Of a stretch of 64,000 bases of DNA, positions 51,480 through 61,011 are shown one piece after another. The notes beneath the pieces were generated by a model, which was given only the letters and a program-made list of their open reading frames with translations, ran no database searches and was not told where the DNA came from. Source of the stretch: Streptomyces sp. T12 (GTDB lineage: Bacteria > Actinomycetota > Actinomycetes > Streptomycetales > Streptomycetaceae); contig NZ_CP117866.1 in assembly GCF_028736035.1 (NCBI RefSeq), positions 4,650,001-4,714,000 of the forward strand. Reading direction: 5' to 3'. The position numbers and the translations under genes are program-made. The stretch's first letter is position 1. Each line of letters begins with the position of its first letter.

Positions 51480-52856
51480 GTGGGCGCGGGCAGAGTCTTC
51501 GTGCTGTCCAAAGAAGGGCAACCACTCATGCCCTGCCACCCTGCCCGGGCCCGCGAACTCCTCGGCAAGGGACGAGCCGTCGTCGCCCGGCAAGTCCCCT
51601 TCACCATCCGCATCAAGGACCGCACGCGAGCCGAATCGGCAGTCGACGGCGTGCAACTGCGCATCGACCCCGGCTCCAAGGGCACCGGTCTCGCCCTCAC
51701 CGACGAGAAGAAGGAAACCGACGAACACGGCACCGCCGTCACCGTCCGACGCGGCCTCATCTCGATCGAGCTCCAGCATCGCGGCGACCAGATCCGAGCG
51801 TGCATGCGTCAGCGTGCCGGATACCGACACAGACGGCGATCCGCCAACTGCCGCTACCGAGCGCCTCGCTACGACAACCGCACCCACCCGGCGAGATGGC
51901 TGCCGCCCTCCCTTCGCCATCGCGTCGACACCATCTTCTCCCTGGCGAACCGCCTGAGCCGCTACGCCCCCGTCAGCGAGATCCACGTGGAAAGCGTCGC
52001 CTTCGACACCCACTCCATGAACGCGGGCAGAACCCTCAGAGGAGCCGAACACGAACAAGGAACGCTCGCCGGAACTGACGCCCGCGGCCACCTACGCCCC
52101 AAGTGGAACAACGCCTGCGCCTACTGCGACGCCATCGGCGTCCCCCTCAACATCGAGCACCTCACACCCCGCAGCCGGGGAGGCTCGAACCGCATCTCCA
52201 ACCTTGTCCTCGCCTGCATCCCCTGCAACCGGACCAAGGACAGCCAACCTGTCGAGGTCTTCCTCGCCCACAGACCCGACCGCCTCGCAAAAATCCTTCA
52301 GCAGGTCAAGGCACCTCTCCATGACGCCGCCGCCATGAACGCAACCCGATGGCAGCTCATCGAGTCACTCGGCACCCTCGACAGAGCGGTGCACACGTGG
52401 ACAGGCGTAGGAACCAAAGAGAACCGCAGCGCCATGGGGCTGGCCAAGACGCACACCCTGGACGCTCTCTGCGCCGGGCCTCTGGATCACGAGAGCGGCG
52501 ACGCGATCGTACGGTTCCCCGACCGGGTCCTCGTCGCCAAAGCCACCGGACGCGGCTCCTACGCCCGCACCACCCCGGACCGCTACGGATTCCCCCGCCT
52601 ACGGCGCGCCCGCACCAAGCAGCACTTCGGATACGTAACCGGTGATCTGGTGCGCGCCGTCATGCCCACCGGCAAGTGGGCAGGGACCTGGACGGGACGT
52701 ATCTCAGTCCGGGCCAGGGGACAGCACAGCCTCACAACACCTACAGGCCGGATCAATGTTTCGCACTGGAACCTTCGGCTCCTGCAACGGGGCGATGGGT
52801 ACGGCTACAGCACTCGACTGGAATCTCCGCCGTCAACATCTCGAAAAACCCGTTGA
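51480..52856 (+). CDS. iscB: RNA-guided endonuclease IscB
   Basis: A 458-residue IscB. The N-terminal PLMP domain (PLMPCHPARARELLGKGRAV, 15-34) precedes RuvC-I IDPGSKGTG with D63. The arginine-rich bridge helix RRSANCRYRAPRYDNR spans 119-134. RuvC-II EIHVESV has E171. HNH has two CxxC knuckles (C213/C216, C246/C249) and IEHLTPRSRGG with H227. RuvC-III KTHTLDAL has H325 and D328, and a TAM-interacting C-terminal domain follows. All catalytic residues are present, so the nuclease is probably active, cutting DNA matched by the omega RNA guide. GTG 51480 gives the usual VFVLSKEG start; an earlier GTG would translate the RNA region. Confidence 0.92.
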   Translation: MGAGRVFVLSKEGQPLMPCHPARARELLGKGRAVVARQVPFTIRIKDRTRAESAVDGVQLRIDPGSKGTGLALTDEKKETDEHGTAVTVRRGLISIELQHRGDQIRACMRQRAGYRHRRRSANCRYRAPRYDNRTHPARWLPPSLRHRVDTIFSLANRLSRYAPVSEIHVESVAFDTHSMNAGRTLRGAEHEQGTLAGTDARGHLRPKWNNACAYCDAIGVPLNIEHLTPRSRGGSNRISNLVLACIPCNRTKDSQPVEVFLAHRPDRLAKILQQVKAPLHDAAAMNATRWQLIESLGTLDRAVHTWTGVGTKENRSAMGLAKTHTLDALCAGPLDHESGDAIVRFPDRVLVAKATGRGSYARTTPDRYGFPRLRRARTKQHFGYVTGDLVRAVMPTGKWAGTWTGRISVRARGQHSLTTPTGRINVSHWNLRLLQRGDGYGYSTRLESPPSTSRKTR

Positions 52857-53138
52857 TCCGTGCCCCACCGGTTCTTAGAGTTGCTGGTACTTCGGAGAGG
52901 AGGTGGTTCGGCAGATGTATGCATACCGGACGGAAGAGGTGGCTGCGGGCTAGCGGCCCGTCACCCACCGAGTGCGGTGCCGGACCAGCGTGTGCGCAAT
53001 GCACGCAGCCGGCCAATCCAACGCAGTCACCCGACCCGCGAGCTCGCCGGTAACGTCCGGCCGGCTCCCCCGCCACCGGCGGAGGGACCCGAGCTCGCGG
53101 GTCGTCTGCTATCACGGGCCCTTGTACCGCGCCGCCGC
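52857..53138. other. Right flank of iscB, non-coding
   Basis: About 280 bases with no gene. It includes the palindrome GTATGCATAC (52917-52926) and a GCGTG/CACGC hairpin near 52989-53007, either of which could belong to the element's right end. The rest is the pdxH 3' region. Confidence 0.5.
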
Positions 53139-53828
53139 TCACGGACTGAGCCGCTCCACCCGCCAGCTCCCGTCCTGCTCCGCCACATACCGCAGCCGGT
53201 CGTGCAGCCGGTTCTCCCGGCCCTGCCAGAACTCCACCGCCTGCGGCGCCACCCGGAAACCGCCCCAGTGCGGCGGCACGGGCACCTGCTCGCCCTCGGG
53301 ATAGCGCGCGGCCAGCTCGGCGTACGAGGCGTCGAGGTCGGCGCGCGTGGCGACGACCGAGGACTGGGCGCTGGCCCAGGCGCCGAGCTGGGAGCCGTGC
53401 GGGCGGGTGCGGAAGTACGCGGCCGTCTCGTCGCGACCGGTACGCCGCGCCACGCCCGTGACGATGACCTGGCGGGCCATCGGATGCCAGGGGAAGAGGA
53501 GGCAGACGTACGGGTTCTCGGCGAGGTCGCGGGCCTTGCGGGAGTCGTAGTTGGTGTAGAAGACGAAGCCCTGCTCGTCGAACTGCTTCAGCAGCACCGT
53601 GCGGGAGCTGGGCCGCCCCTCGGCGTCCGCGGTGGAGACGATCATCGCGTTCGGCTCGAAGAGGTGGGCCTGTGCCGCGGCCTGCTTGAACCAGCGCGCG
53701 AACTGTTCCACCGGAGTGGCTGCCAGGTCGGCCTCGGCGAAACCCTCGGCCCGGTAGTGCTTGCGCATGGCGGCGGGGTCGGGGACGGGCTCGGAGGGAT
53801 CGAGGGGCACGGCGTCTCGGTCGGTCAC
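53139..53828 (-). CDS. pdxH: Pyridoxamine 5'-phosphate oxidase
   Basis: A 229-residue PdxH: substrate and FMN-binding [51 protein letters not shown], and the C-terminal signature [17 protein letters not shown] ending WRVERLSP. Uses FMN and oxygen to make pyridoxal phosphate from PNP or PMP in the salvage route. GTG 53828 chosen because it gives the usual MTDRD-type start; the frame remains open upstream. Confidence 0.93.
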   Translation of the reverse strand: MTDRDAVPLDPSEPVPDPAAMRKHYRAEGFAEADLAATPVEQFARWFKQAAAQAHLFEPNAMIVSTADAEGRPSSRTVLLKQFDEQGFVFYTNYDSRKARDLAENPYVCLLFPWHPMARQVIVTGVARRTGRDETAAYFRTRPHGSQLGAWASAQSSVVATRADLDASYAELAARYPEGEQVPVPPHWGGFRVAPQAVEFWQGRENRLHDRLRYVAEQDGSWRVERLSP

Positions 53829-54123
53829 GCGGCCATCTTGCCGTATGCGGCGGGCGCCGTCCGGGACGGTGTCGTTCCTCACGGCGGCCTGGCACTGAGT
53901 GCCGCAAGGCCTCCCCAAAGGTGGCACTCGGGGATATCGTTCTGATGTCGTCGCGGTTGGATGACCGCCGACCGCACGGGGCATCACAGGGGTACGCCCC
54001 GGACCGCGAGTCCCCCGAGTTCGTGACCGTGGATCCACCGGGCGTACGTCCCGATCTCTGCCGACGACATGTGGTCGTCCCACCCACAACCCATCCGTCG
54101 CACACATCACGAGGAGCCGCCTG
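53829..54123. promoter_or_regulatory. Divergent promoter region pdxH / citrate synthase
   Basis: About 295 bases. AT-richer around 53935-53950 (GATATCGTTCTGATG). A GAGGAG ribosome site precedes the citrate synthase ATG. No gene or repeat seen. Confidence 0.5.
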
Positions 54124-55224
54124 ATGTCCGACTTCGTACCCGGACTCGAGGGAGTCGTCGCGTTCGAGACGGAGATCGCCGAACCGGATAAGGAGGGCGG
54201 CGCTCTTCGGTACCGGGGCGTCGACATCGAGGATCTGGTCGGCCACGTCTCGTTCGGCAATGTCTGGGGCCTGCTGGTCGACGGCGCGTTCCGCCCCGGC
54301 CTGCCGCCCGCCGAGCCCTTCCCGATCCCCGTGCACTCCGGCGACATCCGCGTCGACGTCCAGTCCGCGCTCGCCATGCTGGCCCCCGTGTGGGGACTGA
54401 AACCGCTGCTGGACATCGACGAGGAGCAGGCCCGGGAGGACCTGGCACGGGCCGCCGTCATGGCCCTCTCCTACGTCGCCCAGTCCGCGCGCGGACAGGG
54501 CCTGGCGATGGTTCCGCAGCGCGAGATCGACAAGGCCCAGTCCGTCGTCGAGCGCTTCATGATCCGCTGGCGGGGCGAGCCCGACCCCAAGCACGTGGCC
54601 GCCGTCGACGCGTACTGGACGTCCGCCGCCGAGCACGGCATGAACGCGTCCACCTTCACGGCCCGCGTCATCGCCTCCACCGGCGCGGATGTGGCCGCCG
54701 CCCTCTCAGGCGCCGTAGGAGCCATGTCCGGCCCGCTGCACGGCGGCGCCCCCTCCCGCGTCCTGCACATGATCGAGGAGATCGAGCGCACCGGCGACGC
54801 GGACGCGTATGTGAAGCAGACCCTCGACAAGGGCGAACGCCTCATGGGCTTCGGGCACCGCGTCTACCGCGCCGAGGACCCCCGCGCCCGGGTCCTGCGC
54901 CGCACCGCCCGGGAGCTGGGCGCTCCCCGCTTCGAGGTCGCCGAGGCCCTGGAGAAGGCGGCCCTGGCGGAGCTGCACGCCCGCCGTCCGGACCGGGTCC
55001 TGGCCACGAACGTCGAGTTCTGGGCCGCCATCGTGCTGGACTTCGCGGAGGTCCCGGCGCACATGTTCACGTCGATGTTCACCTGCGCCCGTACGGCGGG
55101 CTGGTCGGCGCACATCCTGGAGCAGAAGCGCACCGGCCGCCTCGTGCGCCCCTCCGCGCGCTACATCGGCCCGGGCCCGCGCGACCCGCGCGAGATCGAG
55201 GGCTACGCGGACATCGCGCACTGA
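54124..55224 (+). CDS. citA: Citrate synthase 2 (CitA-like)
   Basis: A 366-residue type-II-like citrate synthase family member. Catalytic histidines are H206 in PLHGGAP and H245 in GFGHRVY, with the EHGMNASTF segment carrying H171. The residue normally Asp in NVDFY is Glu here ([10 protein letters not shown]298), which may be characteristic of this CitA branch. Could condense acetyl-CoA or propionyl-CoA with oxaloacetate. Shorter than the main GltA-type enzyme, so probably a secondary isoenzyme. Divergent from pdxH. Confidence 0.87.
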   Translation: MSDFVPGLEGVVAFETEIAEPDKEGGALRYRGVDIEDLVGHVSFGNVWGLLVDGAFRPGLPPAEPFPIPVHSGDIRVDVQSALAMLAPVWGLKPLLDIDEEQAREDLARAAVMALSYVAQSARGQGLAMVPQREIDKAQSVVERFMIRWRGEPDPKHVAAVDAYWTSAAEHGMNASTFTARVIASTGADVAAALSGAVGAMSGPLHGGAPSRVLHMIEEIERTGDADAYVKQTLDKGERLMGFGHRVYRAEDPRARVLRRTARELGAPRFEVAEALEKAALAELHARRPDRVLATNVEFWAAIVLDFAEVPAHMFTSMFTCARTAGWSAHILEQKRTGRLVRPSARYIGPGPRDPREIEGYADIAH

Positions 55225-55465
55225 TCCCGAGCGCTCCGGGATCCCCGCCCCCTCCGGCGGGACGGCATCACGCTGGGCGGACCAGCTCCGCGTGATGCCG
55301 CTCGGCGGCCGGCCCGTGTCGGCGAAGACGTCCTACGGAACGTGACTGATCCACTCCGCCAGTATGCTGGGTCGGCTGCGGCGCCCCTCCTCCATCACCC
55401 GTCCCCACGTGGTGAGTTACGGCCTGCGGCGACCGAGACGTCCCACGGCATGAGGATGAGAACAG

Positions 55466-56842
55466 GTGCTGATAGCGGGCCGCTACCGGCTGAGCGAGTC
55501 GATCGGGCGCGGTGGGATGGGGGAGGTCTGGCGGGCGTACGACGAGACGCTCGCCCGGCCCGTGGCCGTCAAGCTCCTGCTGCCCCAGGACTCCGACCCC
55601 ACCGCAACCTCCCGGTTCCGGCTGGAGGCGCAGACCGCTGCGCGGATCGCCCACCCGAACGTGGTCGGCGTCCGGGACTTCGGCGAGCACGACAACCGGC
55701 TCTTCCTGGTGATGGAGCTGGTCTCGGGCGACAGCCTCGCCCGAGTGGCGTCGCAGTTCGGCGCGCTGCCCGTCGAGCGCGTGGCACGTATCGCCGCCCA
55801 GGCCGCCGCGGGTCTTGCCGCCGCGCACCGGCAGGGCATCGTCCACCGGGACATCAAGCCCGGCAATCTGCTCCTGGACGCCGACGGCACCCTCAAGATC
55901 GGTGACTTCGGCATCGCCCGCTTCCTGGACGACCCCGGCGCCGCGCTGACCGCCACCGGGCAGATCGTCGGCACGAGCCTCTACCTCGCCCCCGAGCGCG
56001 CCCTGGGAAAGCCGGCGGGCCCGGCCTCCGACGTCTACGCGCTGGGCTGTGTGCTCTACCAGCTCCTCACCGGCCGCCCGCCGTTCCACGCGGACACCGC
56101 GGTCGCCATCCTGCACCAGCACCTCGACGCCGCCCCCGTGCCGCCCCGCGAGCTGGGCGTCCCCGGCCTCCCGCCCGCCTTCGAGAACTACCTCCTCGGC
56201 CTGCTCGCCAAGGACCCCGAGCACCGGCCGACGGCCCAGCAGGCCGCCGACTGGTTCGCCGGCGGCGCCTGGCAGGGACGCCCCGAGCCGTTGCCCGACG
56301 CGACGTCACCGTCCCGGCAGCGCGCGGCCGCCCCGGCGTCCGCCGCCGGGGCACAGCAGGTGGGGGAGGCCAGCACGCCGACCACGTACATGCTGCCGTC
56401 CGCCCAGGGAACGGCGTCCGTCGGCGGATCCCGATCCCGATCCCGGTCCCGCCCCCGACCGCGGTCCCGGTTCGGGACCCGGCGCGTGACCGCCACCGTG
56501 GCCGGAGCGGTGCTCTTCGTGGCCGCGATGCTCCTCGGCATGCTGTGGTTCTCCCCCGACAACACCGCGTCGGAGGGGACGAAGTCCGAGGCACCGCCCA
56601 GCCCGAGCGCCTCCGCATCCACCCTCCCCCTGGAATCGAGCCCGTCTCCGACCGCCTCCCCGGTCCCGGTGGCGCAGACCAGCGCCGTTCAGGAAGCACA
56701 GGACGAGGCGAAGCGGGAGCAGGAGAGGTGGGGGCAGGAGGAACGCGAACAGAAATTGCGCGATCAGGAGACGAAGGACCTGCAGAAGCAGCGCGAGGCG
56801 CAACAGGACGACGACGGCGACGACAGCGGCGAGGACGACTGA
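55466..56842 (+). CDS. Membrane-anchored Ser/Thr protein kinase
   Basis: A 458-residue PknB-type kinase. Glycine loop GRGGMGEV (14-21), VAVK lysine K36, catalytic HRDIKPGN (127-134) and DFG (147-149), and activation-loop threonines near LTATGQIVGTSLYLAPE. An Arg/Ser repeat (SRSRSRSRPRPRSRF) precedes one membrane helix (VAGAVLFVAAMLLGMLWF). The short outer part is a Ser/Pro linker plus a charged helix rich in Glu, Gln and Lys, with no PASTA domain. GTG start at 55466. Confidence 0.9.
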   Translation: MLIAGRYRLSESIGRGGMGEVWRAYDETLARPVAVKLLLPQDSDPTATSRFRLEAQTAARIAHPNVVGVRDFGEHDNRLFLVMELVSGDSLARVASQFGALPVERVARIAAQAAAGLAAAHRQGIVHRDIKPGNLLLDADGTLKIGDFGIARFLDDPGAALTATGQIVGTSLYLAPERALGKPAGPASDVYALGCVLYQLLTGRPPFHADTAVAILHQHLDAAPVPPRELGVPGLPPAFENYLLGLLAKDPEHRPTAQQAADWFAGGAWQGRPEPLPDATSPSRQRAAAPASAAGAQQVGEASTPTTYMLPSAQGTASVGGSRSRSRSRPRPRSRFGTRRVTATVAGAVLFVAAMLLGMLWFSPDNTASEGTKSEAPPSPSASASTLPLESSPSPTASPVPVAQTSAVQEAQDEAKREQERWGQEEREQKLRDQETKDLQKQREAQQDDDGDDSGEDD

Positions 56843-56887
56843 CGGTCGGGTCCAGTCTCCGCACTCATGGAGAGCATGGAGAGACTG

Positions 56888-57511
56888 TCAGCCCAACGCC
56901 TCCTCCAGCAGCGCCGCCCACTGCGCCACCACCCGTTCCCGACGCCCCGTGTCGTCGGTGAGGAGGTTCGCCAGTCCCAGGCCGCGGGCCATGTCCAGCA
57001 GGCCCTGGACCGTCTCCCGCACGCCCGGCCTGGACTCGTCGGCGCCCAGCAGGTCCACCGCGATCCGGTGGGTCTCGCGGCCCACGCGGGCCTCCAGTTC
57101 GGTGACCCTCGGCCGTAGCTGTTCCTCGTTGGACGCGGCCACCCACAGGTGCAGGGCCGCGCGGAACAGCGGGCCGGTGTAGAGGTCGACCAATGCCGAC
57201 ACCACCGCCCGGCGGTCGCCCGCCGCGCCCTCGGGGAACAGGGCCCGCAGTGCCGTCGAACGTTCCTCGGCGACGTACTCGACCGCGGCGGTGAAGAGGT
57301 CCTCGCGGGTCGGGAAGTGGTGCTGGGCGGCGCCGCGGGAGACTCCGGCGCGTTCGGCGACGACGGAGACCGTGGAGCCCGCCCAGCCGTGCTCGGCGAG
57401 GCAGGCCACGGCGGCTTCCAGGAGCCGCTGTCGGGTGGCGCGGCTGCGGTCCTGCTTGGGCACGCGGTCCGCGCGGTCCACGCGGTCGCCGACTGTGCTC
57501 ACACCACCCAT
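56888..57511 (-). CDS. TetR/AcrR-family regulator
   Basis: A 207-residue TetR protein: HTH TVSVVAERAGVSRGAAQHHF preceded by RQRLLEAAVACLAEHGW, and a helical ligand-binding C-terminal domain. It is the last gene of the carboxylase/dehydrogenase/ligase/crotonase operon; its start overlaps the crotonase stop by 13 bases, so it is probably the local regulator. Its ligand should be an acyl- or aryl-CoA of the pathway. None of the TCTGAC-N5-GTCAGA sites lies at this operon. Confidence 0.9.
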   Translation of the reverse strand: MGGVSTVGDRVDRADRVPKQDRSRATRQRLLEAAVACLAEHGWAGSTVSVVAERAGVSRGAAQHHFPTREDLFTAAVEYVAEERSTALRALFPEGAAGDRRAVVSALVDLYTGPLFRAALHLWVAASNEEQLRPRVTELEARVGRETHRIAVDLLGADESRPGVRETVQGLLDMARGLGLANLLTDDTGRRERVVAQWAALLEEALG

Positions 57512-58233
57512 TCGGGATCCCGTCTTTCGAGGAAGGCCGTCATTCCCTCGCGGGCCTGCGCGGAGGAGAACAGCCGGGCCGAGAGCGCGGTCAGGTCGGC
57601 CGCGTCCCGGTCGAAGGTTTCCAGCACCTTAGTCGTGAGCAGCGCCTTCGTCTCGGCCAGGGCCTGGGGGGAGGCGCGGCGCAGGCCGTCCAGGACGGGG
57701 GCGAGGGTCTCGTCGACGTCCTCGCCCTCCGCCGTGAGCAGGCCCATGCGGGCGGCCTCGGGTGCGGTGAAGCGTTCGCCGGTGAGGTAGTAGCGGGCGA
57801 GGGCGCGGGGGTCGGTGCGGGGCAGGAGCGGGAGGGAGATCACCGCGGGGGCGACTCCGATGCGGACCTCTGTGAAGGCGAACGTGGCCTCCCGCGACGC
57901 CGCCGATATGTCGCAGGCCGCGAGCAGGCCCAGTCCGCCCGCGCGTACATGGCCGGTGACGCGGGCCACCACCGGTTTGGGCAGTTCCACGACCTGCCGG
58001 AGCAGCGCCACCAGTGCGTCCGGGGGCGGGGGGTCGCGCAGGTCGGCGCCCGCGCAGAACGTGTTGCCGGTGTGGGTGAGGACGATCGCGCGTACGTCGG
58101 CGTCCTTGGCGCAGTCCGTCAGCGCGTCGGTCAGCTCGCCCACCAGCGCCGCCGAGAGCGCGTTGCGGTTGTCCGGGGAGTCCAGGGTGAGGGTCTGCAC
58201 GGCACGCGCGCGTGTACGGCCGATCAGTGTCAT
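57499..58233 (-). CDS. Enoyl-CoA hydratase family protein
   Basis: A 244-residue crotonase: LTLDSPDNRNALSAALVGEL, HTGNTFCAGADLRD oxyanion-hole segment and HVRAGGLGLLAACDISAAS. The second acidic position lies in TEVRIGVAPAVISLPLL. Overlaps the ligase stop by 4 bases and the TetR start by 13. Acts after the dehydrogenase, or as a hydratase/lyase on a cinnamoyl-type CoA. Confidence 0.9.
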   Translation of the reverse strand: MTLIGRTRARAVQTLTLDSPDNRNALSAALVGELTDALTDCAKDADVRAIVLTHTGNTFCAGADLRDPPPPDALVALLRQVVELPKPVVARVTGHVRAGGLGLLAACDISAASREATFAFTEVRIGVAPAVISLPLLPRTDPRALARYYLTGERFTAPEAARMGLLTAEGEDVDETLAPVLDGLRRASPQALAETKALLTTKVLETFDRDAADLTALSARLFSSAQAREGMTAFLERRDPEWVV

Positions 58234-59807
58234 GTGGCCTCCCTCAGTGCCCGCAGTTCGCGGCGCAGGATCTTGCCGGAGGCGGCCCGCGGGACGCCGT
58301 CGATGAAGGTGACCTGGCGGACGCGCTTGTAGGGGGCGACGCGTTCGGCGACGTACATCATGACCTCTCCTTCGGAGAGGTCGGTGGCGGCCGGCTGGCG
58401 GACCACGTACGCGTGCGGGACTTCGTTGCCGTCGTCGTTGTAGACGCCGATCACGGCCGCGTCCGCGATGCCGGGGTGGGTGAGCAGGAGTGCCTCCAGT
58501 TCGGCGGGTGCCACCTGGAAGCCCTTGTACTTGATGAGTTCCTTGACGCGGTCGACGACGAACAGCCAGCCGTCGGCGTCGACATGGCCGACGTCGCCGG
58601 TGTGCAGCCAGCCGTCGGGGTCGATCATCGCGGCGGTGGCGTCGGGGCGGCCGAGGTAGCCCTTCATCACCTGGGGGCCGCGGATGAGGATCTCGCCGGA
58701 CTCGCCGATGCCGAGGTCCTTGTCGGGGTCGTCGAGGGAGACGATGCGCATCTCGGTGCCGGCGATGAGCCTGCCGACGGTTCCGGCGGGCGCGTCGTGC
58801 ATGGCGGCCAGGGGGACGACGTGGGTGCCGGGGGACAGTTCCGTCATGCCGTACGCCTGGCCGACCGGCGGCAGGCCAAGGCGCTGCGAGCAGGCGGTGG
58901 CGAGCTTCGCGTCCAGGGGGGCTGCGGCGCTGACGATGTACTTCAGGGACGACAGGTCGTACTGCGCGACCAGCGGGTGCTTGGCGAGGGCGAGGACGAT
59001 CGGCGGGGCCACGTACAGGCCGGTGATGCGGTGGTTCTGGATCGCCGCGAGGAAGGTCTCCAGCTCGAAGCGGGGCAGGACGACGACCGTCGCGCCCAGC
59101 CTCAGGGGCGCGTTCATCAGGGCCGTCAGGCCGTAGATGTGGAAGAAGGGCAGCACGGCGAGGATGCGGTCGCCGGGGCCGGCCGGGATGACGGGTTCGA
59201 GCTGGGCGAGGTTGGTGGCGATCTGGCGGTGGGTGAGCATCACACCCTTGGGTATGCCGGTGGTGCCCGACGAGTACGGCAGGGCCGCGACGTCCGTCGC
59301 GGGGTCGATGCCGGTCTGCGGTTCGGGGGCCGCGGACGCCAGCATGTCGATGAGTGAGCGATGTCCTGGTGCGCTGTCGCAGACGAAGATCTCCCGGACC
59401 CCGCCCGCGAGTTCGGCGGCCCGGCGTGCCGCCTCCAGCAGCGGCGAGACGGTGACGATCCACCGGGCCGCCGAGTCCTTCAGCTGCTTGGCGAACTCCT
59501 CGGGCGTGGCGAGCGGATGCACGGTCGTGACGGAGGCGCCCGCGCGCGTGGCCGCGTAGAAGGCGGTCGGGAAGGCGACGGTGTTGGGGCTGTGCAGGGC
59601 GAGGATGTCTCCCTTGCGGACGCCCGCCTCGGCGAGGCCGGCGGCGATACGCCGGTGGAAGCGGTCGAGCTGTTCGTACGTGAGGGTGGTGCCGTCCGTG
59701 CCGTCGATGAGCGCGGGTGCGTCACCGAAGGCGGCGGCCCGGCCCAGTACGGCTTCGTGGATGGGGAGTTCTACGGCCGGGACGTCTGCGTACTCGCTGC
59801 GGAACAC
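58230..59807 (-). CDS. 4-coumarate/cinnamate-CoA ligase family protein
   Basis: A 525-residue adenylate-forming ligase: P-loop LPYSSGTTGIPKGVMLTHRQ, VGQAYGMTELSPGTHVVPL, LHTGDVGHVDADGWLFVVDR, KGFQVAPAELE and catalytic lysine in RAASGKILRREL. From memory it is very close to the S. coelicolor cinnamate/coumarate-CoA ligase ScCCL (SCO4383). GTG 59807 is preferred: AGGAGG lies just upstream and the product starts MFRSEYADV. Activates a phenylpropanoid or similar acid with ATP and CoA. Confidence 0.9.
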   Translation of the reverse strand: MFRSEYADVPAVELPIHEAVLGRAAAFGDAPALIDGTDGTTLTYEQLDRFHRRIAAGLAEAGVRKGDILALHSPNTVAFPTAFYAATRAGASVTTVHPLATPEEFAKQLKDSAARWIVTVSPLLEAARRAAELAGGVREIFVCDSAPGHRSLIDMLASAAPEPQTGIDPATDVAALPYSSGTTGIPKGVMLTHRQIATNLAQLEPVIPAGPGDRILAVLPFFHIYGLTALMNAPLRLGATVVVLPRFELETFLAAIQNHRITGLYVAPPIVLALAKHPLVAQYDLSSLKYIVSAAAPLDAKLATACSQRLGLPPVGQAYGMTELSPGTHVVPLAAMHDAPAGTVGRLIAGTEMRIVSLDDPDKDLGIGESGEILIRGPQVMKGYLGRPDATAAMIDPDGWLHTGDVGHVDADGWLFVVDRVKELIKYKGFQVAPAELEALLLTHPGIADAAVIGVYNDDGNEVPHAYVVRQPAATDLSEGEVMMYVAERVAPYKRVRQVTFIDGVPRAASGKILRRELRALREAT

Positions 59808-59844
59808 GGTTCCTCCTCGCGACACGGTGCCGGACGGGTGCCGG

Positions 59845-61011
59845 TCAGTACGACTTGGGCAGGCCCAGGGTCTGGTGGGAGACGTAGTTGAGAATCATCT
59901 CCCGGCTCACCGGAGCAATACGAGACACGCGCGCGGCGGTTATCAACGAGGCCAGTCCGAATTCGCGGGTGAGGCCGTTGCCGCCGAGGGTGTGCACGGC
60001 CTGGTCGACCGCCTTCACGCAGGCCTCCCCGGCCGCGTACTTCGCCATGTTGGCGGCCTCGCCTGCGCCCACGTCGTCTCCGGCGTCGTACAGGTGGGCG
60101 GCCTTCTGCATCATCAGGCGGGCCAGTTCGAGGTCGATGTGTGCCTGGGCAAGGGGGTGGGCGATGGCCTGGTGGGCGCCGATGGGGGCCTTCCAGACGG
60201 TGCGGTCGCGCGCGTACTCGACGGCACGCGCGAGGGCGTAGCGTCCCATGCCGATCGCGAAGGCGGCCGTCATGACGCGTTCGGGGTTGAGGCCGGCGAA
60301 GAGCTGGAGGAGGCCCGCGTCCTCGTCACCGACCAGGGCGTCTGCGGGCAGTCGTACGTCGTCGAGGGTCAGCTCGAACTGCTTCTCGGCGGCGTTGAGT
60401 TCCATGTCGATCTGGCGGCGCGTGAAGCCTTCGGCGTCGCGCGGGACGATGAACAGGCAGGGCTTGAGGTTGCCGGTGCGGGCGTCTTCGGTGCGGCCGA
60501 CTATGAGGGTGGCGTCGGCTGTGTCGACGCCGGAGATGAAGACCTTGCGGCCGGTGAGCAGCCAGTCGCCGGTGTCCGGGTCGCGGCGGGCCGTGGTGGT
60601 GATGCGGTGGCTGTTGGAGCCGGCGTCGGGTTCGGTGATGCCGAAGGCCATGGTGCGGGTGCCGTCGGCGAGGCCGGGGAGCCAGTGCTGCTTCTGGGCG
60701 TCGGTGCCGAAGCGGGCGATCACTGTGCCGCAGATCGCCGGGGAGACGACCATCATGAGGAGGGGGCAGCCTGCCGCGCCGAGTTCTTCGAGGACGAGGG
60801 AGAGTTCTGCGATTCCGCCGCCTCCGCCTCCGTACTCCTCGGGGAGGTTGACGCCCAGGTAGCCGAGTTTCGCGGCCTCGGACCAGAGTTCCTCGGGGTG
60901 GCGGCCCTCGCTGACGATCCTGGTGATGTAGTCGCGTCCGTACCGCTTTCCGAGCTGGGCGACGGCGGCACGCAGGGCTTTGTGCTCGTCCGTTTCGATG
61001 ATGGCGCTCAC
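59845..61011 (-). CDS. Acyl-CoA dehydrogenase
   Basis: A 388-residue homomeric-type dehydrogenase: FGITEPDAGSNSHRITTTAR, GRKVFISGVDTADATLIVGR, AVHTLGGNGLTREFGLASLI and the C-terminal YVSHQTLGLPKSY. The Asn-Ser-His variation in the first motif is shared by citronellyl/geranyl-type and long branched-acyl enzymes. GTG start overlaps the carboxylase stop (GTGA). Supplies the 2-enoyl-CoA that the carboxylase would take. Confidence 0.9.
   Translation of the reverse strand: MSAIIETDEHKALRAAVAQLGKRYGRDYITRIVSEGRHPEELWSEAAKLGYLGVNLPEEYGGGGGGIAELSLVLEELGAAGCPLLMMVVSPAICGTVIARFGTDAQKQHWLPGLADGTRTMAFGITEPDAGSNSHRITTTARRDPDTGDWLLTGRKVFISGVDTADATLIVGRTEDARTGNLKPCLFIVPRDAEGFTRRQIDMELNAAEKQFELTLDDVRLPADALVGDEDAGLLQLFAGLNPERVMTAAFAIGMGRYALARAVEYARDRTVWKAPIGAHQAIAHPLAQAHIDLELARLMMQKAAHLYDAGDDVGAGEAANMAKYAAGEACVKAVDQAVHTLGGNGLTREFGLASLITAARVSRIAPVSREMILNYVSHQTLGLPKSY

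Larger units (their letters stand above)
51118..52960 (+). mobile_element. IscB (IS200/IS605-superfamily) insertion element, ends uncertain
   Basis: Inferred element: the candidate omega RNA starting near 51120, the iscB gene, and about 100 bases beyond it. The segment separates conserved genes (RidA at 50.9 kb, pdxH at 53.1 kb) and brings no other cargo. No TnpA transposase is present, so mobilisation would need one in trans. Exact ends cannot be set; such elements lack target duplications and terminal inverted repeats. GTATGCATAC at 52917-52926 is a palindrome near the likely right end. Confidence 0.6.

Noticed and set aside
56888..57511. TetR at 57 kb as the regulator of the TCTGAC-N5-GTCAGA sites
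   Set aside because: No such site is found at its own operon, and the operon is more than 25 kb from the nearest site. A local role is more likely, though not excluded experimentally.
57499..59463. A 654-codon frame joining the crotonase to sequence inside the ligase gene
   Set aside because: The upstream part is an out-of-frame reading of the ligase. The crotonase has its own ATG at 58233 overlapping the ligase stop.
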